Of a stretch of DNA of 36,824 nucleotides, positions 17,013 to 24,845 are shown one piece after another (position 1 is the first letter of the stretch; each line of letters begins with the position of its first letter). The notes beneath the pieces were generated by a model. That model saw only the letters and a list, made by a program, of their open reading frames with translations, was not told the DNA's origin and did not search any database. The position numbers were made by a program, and so were the translations under genes. The DNA comes from RGIG3040 sp964410675. GTDB lineage: Bacteria > Bacillota > Clostridia > Lachnospirales > Lachnospiraceae. The stretch covers positions 1-36,824 of the forward strand of contig CAYPIB010000010.1 in the NCBI GenBank assembly GCA_964410675.1. Reading direction: 5' to 3'.

Positions 17013-17600
17013 ATGGAACGAAGCAGTAAAATCAATCGGGTTACAAATGAAACAAATATTAAACTAAAGCTTGAATTAGATGGTAACGGGGAAAGTAAGA
17101 TAGAGACAGGAATCGGCTTTTTTAATCATATGTTAGAAGGTTTTGCCAGGCATGGATTTTTCAATTTAGAAATCAGTGCCAAAGGAGATATTCATGTAGA
17201 CGGGCACCATACCGTAGAAGATATCGGAATTGTACTTGGGGATGCTATTAACAAGGCACTTTCCAATAAAACCGGAATTCGCCGTTTTGGTAACTTTATT
17301 CTTCCTATGGATGATGCTCTTGTCCTTTGTGCGGTCGATCTATCAGGAAGGCCATACTTAAATTTTGAATGTGATTTTTCTTCTGATAAAGTAGGAAATT
17401 TTGAAACACAATTAGTAAAAGAATTTTTCTATGCCCTGTCTTATCGTGCCGGAATTAATTTACATATTAAATTATTATCCGGTCAAAATGACCATCACAA
17501 AATCGAAGCAATCTTTAAAGCTTTTGCTAAGGCGCTTGATGAAGCCGTTTCTTATGACAGCCGCATTACCGATGTCCTTAGCACAAAGGGATTATTATAA
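17013..17600 (+). CDS. hisB: Imidazoleglycerol-phosphate dehydratase
   Basis: The enzyme dehydrates imidazole glycerol phosphate to imidazole acetol phosphate. The 195-aa monofunctional form (no phosphatase domain) contains the metal-binding motifs FFNHMLEGFARHG, VDGHHTVEDIGI and DHHKIEAIFKAFAKAL. An AAAGGGG-type site lies upstream of the ATG; it follows hisD by 28 nt. Confidence 0.97.
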   Translation: MERSSKINRVTNETNIKLKLELDGNGESKIETGIGFFNHMLEGFARHGFFNLEISAKGDIHVDGHHTVEDIGIVLGDAINKALSNKTGIRRFGNFILPMDDALVLCAVDLSGRPYLNFECDFSSDKVGNFETQLVKEFFYALSYRAGINLHIKLLSGQNDHHKIEAIFKAFAKALDEAVSYDSRITDVLSTKGLL

Positions 17601-17633
17601 GTAAGAATAATATATAACAGGAGATAAAAGCTT

Positions 17634-18917
17634 ATGAATTATAAGAATTTTGTTGCAAGCATTTATTTAGAAAACCAAAAAGCGGTAAAAAGTTTTCAAG
17701 ATAGAACAATTGTTTCCATGGATCCGATTGAATTAGCGGTAAACTATGCAGAAAACGATGTAGATGCGTTGCTTATTTTTGATTTGTCCTTAAACGATGC
17801 CGCACAAGAGGAGTCTCTCAGTATTATAAAACGTATTTGTGAAAGAGTACAAATCCCCGTTTATGGAGCAGGAAATATTAAACGCATGGAAGATGTAAAA
17901 AAACTTTTATATGCAGGCTGCAAAAAAGCGGTATTAAATCTGGGCAAACAAGAAGGGGAGGATATATTAGAAGAGGTATCACTAAAATTCGGAGCCGAAA
18001 AAATCGCCATTTCTATTGCCAGTGCCGATAATATAGCAATTAAGAAAGAATTAATTGAAAAATATGCCGAAGAACTGATTTTAATTGATGAACACGCGCT
18101 GAAAAATTGCTTGGGCGCAAGCAGCCTTCCGATTATAACTATGCTTCCGGACGTTTCCCTTGATAAAATGCTGGCAACGTTAGAGCTTAAAAATGTATCC
18201 GGAGTCTGTGGCAATATAATTAATGAAAACATCAAAGAAATTCATGCATTAAAGCAATTATGTAAGGAGAGAGGTATGCGTGTGCATACTTTTGAAGCAG
18301 TTATGAGTTTTTCGGAATTTAAACTAGATGCAAACGGCTTATTACCGGTCGTTGTACAGGATTATAAGACTAACGAAGTATTAATGGCTGCCTATATGAA
18401 CGAAGAAGCCTATGTAAAAACACTACGCACCGGCAAAATGACTTATTATAGCAGAAGCCGTAAAGAGCTTTGGATTAAAGGCTTAACAAGCGGACATTTC
18501 CAGTATGTAAAGGGTTTAAGTGTAGACTGTGACAATGACACGCTGTTAGCTAAAGTAAAGCAGGTAGGAGCCGCTTGTCACACCGGTAATTACAGCTGTT
18601 TTTATCGTGAACTCATTCCTTATGAAGATAACGAGAAAAATCCGCTTGAGGTCTTTGAAAGTGTGATGGCTGTTATAAAAGACCGGAAACTTAATCCAAA
18701 AGAAGGCTCTTATACGAATTACTTATTTGACAAAGGAATCGATAAAATTCTTAAAAAGCTTGGCGAGGAAGCGACTGAAATTGTGATTGCTTCTAAAAAT
18801 CCTAATGCCGACGAAATAAAATATGAAATTTCAGATTTTCTTTATCACATGATGGTGCTTATGGCTGAAAAAGAAGTTACGTGGGAGGAAATAACCGCTG
18901 AACTTGCAAACCGCTAA
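17634..18917 (+). CDS. hisIE: HisA/HisF-like pseudo-barrel fused to HisIE
   Basis: The 427-aa protein has three parts. Residues 1 to about 212 look like a HisA/HisF (beta/alpha)8 barrel (VDALLIFDLSLND, VQIPVYGAGNIKRMEDVKKLLYAGCKKAVLN, FGAEKIAISIASAD). The catalytic aspartates expected on strands 1 and 5 are absent (NFVASIYLEN and ISIASAD instead of CLDV and DA), so it is probably not active. Residues ~230-325 are HisI, phosphoribosyl-AMP cyclohydrolase (VQDYKTNEVLMAAYMNEEA, VDCDNDTLL, ACHTGNYSCF). Residues ~330-427 are HisE, phosphoribosyl-ATP pyrophosphatase (LGEEATEIVIASKN, DFLYHMMVLMAE). HisIE carries out steps 2 and 3 of the pathway. hisA, hisF, hisH and hisC are not in the window. An in-frame ATG at 18276 with a good ribosome binding site might yield HisIE alone. 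Confidence 0.9.
   Translation: MNYKNFVASIYLENQKAVKSFQDRTIVSMDPIELAVNYAENDVDALLIFDLSLNDAAQEESLSIIKRICERVQIPVYGAGNIKRMEDVKKLLYAGCKKAVLNLGKQEGEDILEEVSLKFGAEKIAISIASADNIAIKKELIEKYAEELILIDEHALKNCLGASSLPIITMLPDVSLDKMLATLELKNVSGVCGNIINENIKEIHALKQLCKERGMRVHTFEAVMSFSEFKLDANGLLPVVVQDYKTNEVLMAAYMNEEAYVKTLRTGKMTYYSRSRKELWIKGLTSGHFQYVKGLSVDCDNDTLLAKVKQVGAACHTGNYSCFYRELIPYEDNEKNPLEVFESVMAVIKDRKLNPKEGSYTNYLFDKGIDKILKKLGEEATEIVIASKNPNADEIKYEISDFLYHMMVLMAEKEVTWEEITAELANR
18264..18278 (+). promoter_or_regulatory. Possible internal ribosome binding site and start within hisIE
   Basis: AAGGAGAGAGG followed by an in-frame ATG at 18276 (Met215) falls exactly at the junction between the degenerate barrel and the HisI domain. 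The spacing is suitable, so a separate HisIE product of about 213 aa may be made. Confidence 0.4.
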
Positions 18918-18948
18918 CTTTTTGTTCTTTTTCAGACAGCCTTTTTCA

Positions 18949-18966
18949 TATACTTTATCAAGTATA
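18949..18966. repeat. Inverted repeat upstream of the small membrane protein gene
   Basis: TATACTT-TATC-AAGTATA is a perfect 7-4-7 inverted repeat between the his operon and the next gene. TATACT inside it could be a -10 element, so it may mark an operator or new promoter; it has no T-tract of a standard terminator. Confidence 0.4.
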
Positions 18967-18986
18967 AATGGAAAGAGTCAATTATA

Positions 18987-19400
18987 ATGGCAAATTCAAA
19001 TGTTAGTACTGATAAAAAGTTAGAACTTGTGCATTCGATTCGAAAGGCACATGAAGAAAATCTACAAACGATAGGTAAAAGAGAGGCAATCTTATATGGA
19101 AAACCTCTCTCTGTTTCTTCTGTATCTGCATACCCGTATGAAGAAAAGGGTGCAGATACAGCTCAAGTAAATACCCCTGATCATCATTTAAAATCACCTT
19201 TTTCCTTTAAGATTAGAAGCGCTGTCGCGGTTCTTATTTTGATATGCTATATTGTTTTAGGGAACATGCCAAATGTTTCTTTTGCACCTATTAAACTGCA
19301 AGTAAAAACTTATTTGAATAAAGATTTCACAAACAATTTGGTTGCTTATGTAGAAGATTTCACGTATACTTTTGATTATGAGAAAATTAGCGCTAAATGA
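18987..19400 (+). CDS. Small single-pass membrane protein of unknown function
   Basis: I do not recognise the family. The 137-aa protein has a charged, polar N-terminal half that would be cytoplasmic, one clear membrane segment at about residues 76-95 (SAVAVLILICYIVLGNM), and a short C-terminal part (APIKLQVKTYLNKDFTNN...). Its last 23 nt overlap the start of the radical SAM gene. No strong ribosome binding site is visible before the ATG (GGAAAGAG is nearest), but the reading frame, composition and coupling to the next gene support it. Confidence 0.65.
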   Translation: MANSNVSTDKKLELVHSIRKAHEENLQTIGKREAILYGKPLSVSSVSAYPYEEKGADTAQVNTPDHHLKSPFSFKIRSAVAVLILICYIVLGNMPNVSFAPIKLQVKTYLNKDFTNNLVAYVEDFTYTFDYEKISAK

Positions 19401-21690
19401 TGAAATATTATTAAAAGTTGAAAAACCGGCAAGATATATCGGCGGAGAAGTGAATTCTGTCATGAAAAATTTGGATGACATTGATGTACGATTTGCCATG
19501 TGCTTTCCGGATGTTTATGAGATTGGAATGTCTCATTTAGGAATTCAAATTCTGTATGATATGTTCAACCAGTTAAAAGGAGTCTGGTGTGAGAGAGTCT
19601 ATTCCCCTTGGGTCGATTTAGACCAGATTATGAGAATAAAACAAATTCCGCTATTTGCCTTGGAATCACAAGATCCGATTAAGAATTTTGATTTTTTGGG
19701 GATTACCTTGCAATATGAAATGTGTTATACAAATATATTACAAATTCTTGACTTATCAGGAATTCCTCTTTTGGCAAAGGAGCGCACAGACGAAGACCCG
19801 ATTGTGCTTGGCGGCGGACCTTGCTCCTATAATCCTGAACCGATTGCAGAATTTTTTGATCTGTTTTATATCGGTGAGGGCGAGACGCAATATGAGACTT
19901 TAATTCAACTCTATCGTAAAAACCGTGACAAGGGCGGTTCTCGTTTTGATTTCCTAGAGGCGGCCGCAAAGCTGCCCGGTATTTATTGTCCGCTTTTTTA
20001 TAAGGCAAAGTATAAGGAAGACGGCACAATTGCATCTTTTATACCAACAAAGGACGGAATACCCGCTAAAATAGAAAAAGAAATCGTAATGGATGTTTCA
20101 GATACCTTTTACCCGAAAAAGCCGGTTGTTCCCTTTATTAAAGTAACACAAGACCGTGTCGTTTTAGAAATACAGCGGGGCTGCATCAGAGGCTGTCGTT
20201 TTTGTCAGGCGGGGCAATTGTATCGCCCGGTACGAGAGCGAAGCTTGGAAATGCTCACCGAATATGCGGTTGATATGTTACAAAATACCGGTTTATCTTC
20301 TGATGGTAATAAATTATTATCTGCAGATGGTACTTATCATGTAATAGATTCTTTATCTACTGATGATAGAACTAAATTAGATAAAATAAAGATTGATCAA
20401 CCAGCAAATGTATTTTTAAATGGTCAAGGACAATATACATCACTTACAGCTACTTTACNNNNNNNNNNAAATACCGGTCATGAAGAAATTTCACTTAGTT
20501 CCTTAAGCTCCAGTGATTATAGCAAGCTGCCGGAATTAATAGATTTTTTAATTGAAAATTGTAATGAGCGAAAAATAAATATATCCCTGCCTTCCTTACG
20601 TATTGATGCCTTTTCTTTAGACGTTATGAGCAAAGTGCAAGACGTTCGAAAGAGCAGTCTGACCTTTGCACCGGAGGCCGGTTCACAGCGTCTTAGAAAT
20701 GTGATTAACAAAGGACTGACCGAAGAAGTGATTTTAAACGGTGCCAGAGAGGCATTTCTTGGCGGTTGGAGCAAGGTAAAGCTTTATTTCATGTTGGGGC
20801 TTCCAACCGAAACACAAGCAGATATGGAAGAAATTGCCGTCCTTAGCGACAAAATCGCCAGAGTCTATTATGAAACCGTGCCAAAGGAAAATAGGCGTGG
20901 AAAAGTGCAGATTGTTACAAGTACATCCTTTTTTATTCCAAAACCCTTCACCCCGTTTCAATGGGCAAAAATGTATACAAAGGAAGAGTATCTTGATAAA
21001 GCAAGGACTGTAAAATATGCAGTAACGAACCAGCTAAATCAAAAAAGCATTAAATATAACTGGCACGAGGCAGATGTTTCTGTATTAGAAGGTGTTTTTG
21101 CCAGAGGTGACAGAAGAGTTGCGCCCGTAATTTTAAAAGCATATGAAAAGGGCTGTCTCTTTGATTCATGGAGTGAATTTTTCAATAATAATAAGTGGCT
21201 TGAAAGCTTTGCTGAGTGTAATGTCAGCATTGATTTTTATACGACAAGAGAACGCAGCTTAGATGAAATCTTTCCTTGGGACTTTATCGATTGCGGTGTC
21301 AGCCGTTCATTTTTAGAAAAAGAATGGAAAAATGCAAGCAGCGAAATAGTTACACCAAACTGTCGGATTTCGTGCANNNNNNNNNNAAACTCGATCCGGC
21401 GGTGTACCGCTACACCGTCCGTTTCAACGAAGAGGAACACAACCGTTTCCTCGCCATGTTTGGAAAATCGGGTGTCTATGCAAGGTCGGTTTTCCTCAAA
21501 GCGCACTTCTTCGGGCAACCGTTCAAGGTGCTGAAGGTGGACAAGACGCTGGTGGACTATTACACCAAACTGTCGGATTTCGTGCAGCGGATGCGGTGCG
21601 GCAAAATTTGGCGGCGGCATCTGCTTTGAAGAAAGAACAAAGGACTGTGTGAATCAAGAGGAACCCAATAAGGAGAATGTTTTCGAATGA
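19378..21690 (+). CDS. TIGR03960 family B12-binding radical SAM protein, interrupted by two assembly artefacts
   Basis: The protein has an N-terminal cobalamin-binding-like region (RFAMCFPDVYEIGMSHLGIQ...LGGGPCSYNPEPIAEFFD) and a radical SAM core with C269-x3-C273-x2-C276 (RGCIRGCRFCQAG). APEAGSQRLRNVINKGL and the C-terminal GVFARGDRRV follow. The true reading ends TPNCRISC then SGCGAAKFGGG...ENVFE, with the stop at 21688-21690. In this assembly the gene is broken by an AT-rich foreign block with 10 N (20293-20468) and by 10 N with a GC-rich foreign block (21377-21560). Each is bounded by a duplicated stretch (10 and 27 nt). Removing both (186 and 210 nt, both multiples of three) restores one frame of about 638 aa, normal for the family. 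It overlaps the DUF2344 gene by 4 nt. I start at 19378 (MRKLALNDEILLK); an ATG two codons earlier is possible. Confidence 0.9.
20293..20458 (+). other. Foreign AT-rich insert (assembly chimera)
   Basis: The 166-nt block is about 27% GC, encodes an in-frame peptide (LSSDGNKLLSADGTYHVID..., resembling a repeat-rich surface or phage protein) and does not belong to the radical SAM family. AAATACCGGT occurs directly before it (20283-20292) and again after the 10 N (20469-20478). The expected protein sequence QNTGHEEISLSSLSSSDY is restored if the block is removed. Confidence 0.85.
20459..20468. other. Assembly gap (10 N)
   Basis: Ten unresolved bases join the foreign AT-rich block to the resumed radical SAM gene; the number is probably nominal. 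Confidence 0.99.
21377..21386. other. Assembly gap (10 N)
   Basis: Ten unresolved bases join the radical SAM gene to the foreign GC-rich block; the number is probably nominal. Confidence 0.99.
21387..21560 (+). other. Foreign Bacteroides-type mobilization gene fragment (assembly chimera)
   Basis: The block is about 53% GC against roughly 35% around it. In frame it reads YRYTVRFNEEEHNRFLAMF, then KSGVYARSVFLKAHFFGQPF, then LVDYYTKLSDF. That matches the relaxosome accessory (MobA/MbpB-like) proteins of Bacteroides conjugative and mobilizable elements. A 27-nt sequence occurs both before the N run (21350-21376) and at the end of the block (21560-21586), so a chance shared k-mer probably caused the misjoin. 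It is a fragment with no start of its own. Confidence 0.85.
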
Positions 21691-22400
21691 ATACGAAAGT
21701 AAGAATTAAATTTTCAAAATACAGTTCTATGATTTTTATTGGTCATCTTGATATTATGAGATATTTTCAAAAGGCTATGCGCCGGGCTGAAATTGATATT
21801 GCCTATACAGCCGGCTTTAATCCTCATCAAATTATGTCCTTTGCCGCTCCGCTTGGGGTCGGCCTTTATAGCAATGGAGAATACTTTGATATTGAAATGA
21901 ATGCGCCGATGAATGGGCAGCTGATGAAAGAAAAGCTAAATAAAGTCATGGTAGAAGGCATTGAAATTTTAAGTATAAAGCAGCTTCCTGAAAAAGCCGG
22001 AAATGCGATGGCAAGCGTTGCTGCCGCAAAATATACGATACGATTTCGAAAGGGTTGTGAGCCCGACTTTGACTACACCAGTCAACTCGAATCGTTTTAT
22101 AAGAAATCAGAAATTATCGTTACAAAAAAAACTAAGAAAAGCGAAATGGAGCTTAATTTAAAGCCATTTATTTTTGAACTTGAAATTAAGGACAAGGCAA
22201 TTTCTATGTTAGTTGATGCAAGCAGCTCGGGCAATGTAAAACCGGCTCTTGTGATGGAAGCTTTTTATAAGGAAAACAACACCCGGTTTGGTGAATTTGA
22301 TTGGATTATTACGCGTGAAGAAACCTATACTAATATAGAAACACCGGAAAATCCAAAATTTATCCCATTAGATGCGGTAGGAATGGATATGCATGAGTGA
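21687..22400 (+). CDS. TIGR03936 / DUF2344 radical SAM-associated protein
   Basis: The 237-aa protein begins MNTKVRIKFSKYSSMIFIGHLDIMRYFQKAMRRAEI, typical of DUF2344, and contains YTAGFNPHQIMSFAAPLGVG and SNGEYFDIEMN. It is found next to, or fused to, the TIGR03960 radical SAM protein and is thought to work with it; the reaction is not established. The start overlaps the upstream stop by 4 nt (ATGA) and its stop overlaps the RNase gene by 8 nt, so the three are translationally coupled. Confidence 0.93.
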   Translation: MNTKVRIKFSKYSSMIFIGHLDIMRYFQKAMRRAEIDIAYTAGFNPHQIMSFAAPLGVGLYSNGEYFDIEMNAPMNGQLMKEKLNKVMVEGIEILSIKQLPEKAGNAMASVAAAKYTIRFRKGCEPDFDYTSQLESFYKKSEIIVTKKTKKSEMELNLKPFIFELEIKDKAISMLVDASSSGNVKPALVMEAFYKENNTRFGEFDWIITREETYTNIETPENPKFIPLDAVGMDMHE

Positions 22401-23571
22401 TAATAAGTTAATCTTAACAAAATTAAATAAACAAAAAGTAAGTTATTATTTTGAAAACGACCGCTGTATCGAAATTGATCTTGAGCCAAATAACCGGTGT
22501 CATGATTTAAACGATATTTTTATTGGTAAAGTAAAAAATGTGTTACCAAATATTCAAGCGGCCTTTGTGGAATATACTCCCGGAGTTACCGGATATCTAT
22601 CTCTCTCTGAAACATTGGATCATTCTTTGTTAAACAGGACATATAACGGAAAATTAGCAATCGGTGACGAGCTTATTGTACAAGTCAAAAAAGAGGCTCA
22701 TAAAACCAAACATTCCGTTTTAACTTCCAATCTTTCAATCGGTGGAACCTTTTGTGTTGTCAGCTTTGTTAATACCCGAATCAGCTATTCTTCCAAGCTT
22801 GGCGCAAGGGAAAAGACAAGATTAAAAGAGTATATCAAAGAAACCGTTTCAGTTTTATCCGAGCATTCTTTTGGCTGTATTATTCGAACAAATGCAGGCA
22901 CACTCAAAACCCCGGAGGAGCTTGAAATTTTAGGAGAGGAGCTAAAAACTCTTTCTCAAACACTCAGCGCAGTTTTGGCGGCTGCAAAAAGCCGAACTGT
23001 TTTTTCCTGTCTTTATAAGGAATCCGATTTTTTTGTTAAGAAAGTTAAAAGCATACAGAACGGCCGTATCATTACAGATTATGCAGATATTTATGAGAGC
23101 CTGTTAAATGTCACTGGCAAAGAGCGGTTAGAGCTTTATTGTGATGATTCTTATTCATTATCAGCCCTGCATAGTCTTTCAAAGCAGTTAGATGAAGCTT
23201 GTTCAAAAAAAGTCTGGCTTAAGTCCGGTGGTTATCTCATAATTGAAAGAACAGAGGCATTAACTGTAATTGATGTAAACAGCGGAAAGTTCTCTGATAA
23301 AAAAACACCGGAAGAAGCACACTTAAAGGTAAACCTAGAAGCGGCACTGGAATCGGCAAGACAAATCAGGCTGCGTAACTTATCCGGCATTATTATTATT
23401 GATTTTATTAATTTAAGCGTCGAAGAAAATAACCAACAGTTATTGCAAACCTTTAGGCAGTATTTAAAAAAAGACCCGGTAAAAACTGATTTGATTGATA
23501 TGACTCCGCTAGGTCTTGTAGAAGTGACAAGAAAGACAACAACACCAACATTAGAAGAAAAACTTAATTAG
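22393..23571 (+). CDS. rng: Ribonuclease E/G family protein
   Basis: This is an endoribonuclease of the RNase E/G family acting in rRNA and mRNA processing. An N-terminal S1-like domain (IFIGKVKNVLPNIQAAFVEYTPGVTGYL) is followed by the DNase I-like catalytic core. The metal-binding aspartates are D294 (VIDVNSGKF) and D337 (IIIDFINL). Their spacing of 43 equals that of D303 and D346 in E. coli RNase E. The protein ends at 392 aa (LGLVEVTRKTTTPTLEEKLN), before the zinc-link CxxC region of RNase E. It may therefore be a short clostridial form. Normally rplU follows in this lineage; here a NUDIX gene and an island intervene. Confidence 0.93.
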   Translation: MSDNKLILTKLNKQKVSYYFENDRCIEIDLEPNNRCHDLNDIFIGKVKNVLPNIQAAFVEYTPGVTGYLSLSETLDHSLLNRTYNGKLAIGDELIVQVKKEAHKTKHSVLTSNLSIGGTFCVVSFVNTRISYSSKLGAREKTRLKEYIKETVSVLSEHSFGCIIRTNAGTLKTPEELEILGEELKTLSQTLSAVLAAAKSRTVFSCLYKESDFFVKKVKSIQNGRIITDYADIYESLLNVTGKERLELYCDDSYSLSALHSLSKQLDEACSKKVWLKSGGYLIIERTEALTVIDVNSGKFSDKKTPEEAHLKVNLEAALESARQIRLRNLSGIIIIDFINLSVEENNQQLLQTFRQYLKKDPVKTDLIDMTPLGLVEVTRKTTTPTLEEKLN

Positions 23572-23580
23572 GAGCTTTAT

Positions 23581-24135
23581 ATGAAATTAATTAATTTTAA
23601 AAAGATAGAAGATGGAAAATATTTAAAAAAATATGAACTGCTATACGAAAATAAAGCCGGCCGAGAAAAGAAGTATGAAATGATAAGCCGGCGGGACATT
23701 TCCTCTGTCTCTGATTTAGGAAGCGGTGTAAGTGGTGTTTCCATTGTGGCAACCTGCAAAGATAAATTACTGCTGCTCAAAGAATTTAGAATGAGTATTA
23801 ACAAAATGGTTTTTAATTTATGTGCAGGAATGTTAGAAGAGTCTGAATCAATTGAAGATTGTATCAAAAGAGAACTTTACGAGGAGACCGGCCTAAAAGT
23901 CAAAAAAATCAAACGCATTTTACCTCCCTCCTACTCAGCCGTCGCTATTTCCGATATAAAGACACATATTGCTTTTGTCGAGGTAGAAGAAGGCAGCATC
24001 GGTGATTATTCGTCTGATAATGAATTGATTGATGCGGCGCTCTATACAAAAGAAGAAGTCAGGCGCCTATTAGAAACAGAAGATTTTTCTTCCAGAAGCC
24101 AGATCGCGGCATATTATTTTGCGTATGAAAGTTAA
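23581..24135 (+). CDS. NUDIX hydrolase (ADP-ribose pyrophosphatase-like)
   Basis: The 184-aa protein contains a complete Nudix box (G-x5-E-x7-REL-x-EE-x-GL, in GMLEESESIEDCIKRELYEE), which binds Mg2+ and hydrolyses nucleoside diphosphates linked to another group. LLLLKEFRMSINKMVFNLCAG upstream of the box resembles ADP-sugar pyrophosphatases. AGGAG lies just upstream and the gap to rng is 9 nt, so it is probably cotranscribed and ends the operon at the terminator that follows. The exact substrate is not determinable. Confidence 0.9.
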   Translation: MKLINFKKIEDGKYLKKYELLYENKAGREKKYEMISRRDISSVSDLGSGVSGVSIVATCKDKLLLLKEFRMSINKMVFNLCAGMLEESESIEDCIKRELYEETGLKVKKIKRILPPSYSAVAISDIKTHIAFVEVEEGSIGDYSSDNELIDAALYTKEEVRRLLETEDFSSRSQIAAYYFAYES

Positions 24136-24190
24136 TAAAAGTGGCTTTTCTGTTTGAAAAAGATACTAGATGTGATGGATGGAGTTAAGT

Positions 24191-24234
24191 AAGCCCCAGA
24201 AATGACGTATTTACGCTGTTTCTGAGGCTTTTTT
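24191..24234 (+). terminator. Terminator after the NUDIX gene
   Basis: AAGCCcCAGAAA (24191-24202) pairs with TTTCTGaGGCTT (24219-24230) around a 16-nt loop, followed by six T. It ends the 18987-24135 operon. Confidence 0.8.
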
Positions 24235-24341
24235 GACCTAGTAAGGGATGATTTAAAACACAAGTAGGAGGATTTCAGACATAGATATAAGAATAATGGG
24301 GCAGTCGGGAAATGCGCGTTTTAGCCCCTCAAACCTAAAAC

Positions 24342-24403
24342 AAAAGCAACACTAGATTATTTCAGGCTTTTAAGCTTCGTCGAAATCATCTAGTGTTGCT
24401 TTT
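24342..24403. repeat. Long hairpin (16 + 5 bp stem)
   Basis: AAAAGCAACACTAGAT (24342-24357) is fully complementary to 24388-24403; after one mismatch, ATTTC (24359-24363) pairs with GAAAT (24382-24386), leaving an 18-nt loop. A/T tracts on both sides would let it serve as a bidirectional terminator. It is unusually long for that and could equally be a mobile-element end or remnant. Confidence 0.7.
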
Positions 24404-24540
24404 ATATACTTCTTTATCTTTGTTCTTTTATTTTAGAGCGCAAAAAAGATAGGTATTCTAATTTTAAAGGGCTTTTTTGATTAAGCAGCATCCACGCCAG
24501 TTTTTCCTTCAAATTTCTGAATCATTCCGCCACTTCTTTC

Positions 24541-24714
24541 TTATTCCTTTTCTTTATCTAATTTTTCAATACCCTGTCTTACGGATTCATTTTTCGTTAT
24601 ATTATGCTCTTTGGAATAGTTTTAAAGAATATCGTTATGTTTCTTATCGAGCCGTACCGTAAGCCGTATTTCTTTTGGATTTTTAGAATAAGGTCGTCCA
24701 ACTTTCTTTGAGAT
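24541..24714 (-). pseudogene. Ribbon-helix-helix (CopG-like) pseudogene
   Basis: The minus strand encodes KKVGRPYSKNPKEIRLTVRL, then DKKHNDIL, an in-frame TAA (24624-24622), then NYSKEHNITKNESVRQGIEK followed by a normal stop. The pattern is a typical RHH DNA-binding protein of plasmids, integrative elements or toxin-antitoxin loci. The TAA replaces a probable GAA (Glu). The codon at the expected start is ATC rather than ATG, with GAGAGGGG upstream. With two lesions it looks dead. No toxin gene is visible next to it. Confidence 0.7.
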
Positions 24715-24845
24715 AGTACCACCCCTCTCTTAAAATATTGTTGGCTGACAATAATAGTGTAATTTATGTTAAGTCAATATAGTGATTTTATATAGGTAAA
24801 AGGTTCGAAGTATATGAATATAAAAATTATAAAATATGCACTCCC

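Noticed and set aside
20283..21586. Real mobile insertions or domain duplications in the radical SAM gene
   Set aside because: Both foreign blocks border on N runs and on duplicated stretches, they have very different base compositions (27% and 53% GC), and removing them restores the expected protein. Misassembly is far simpler.
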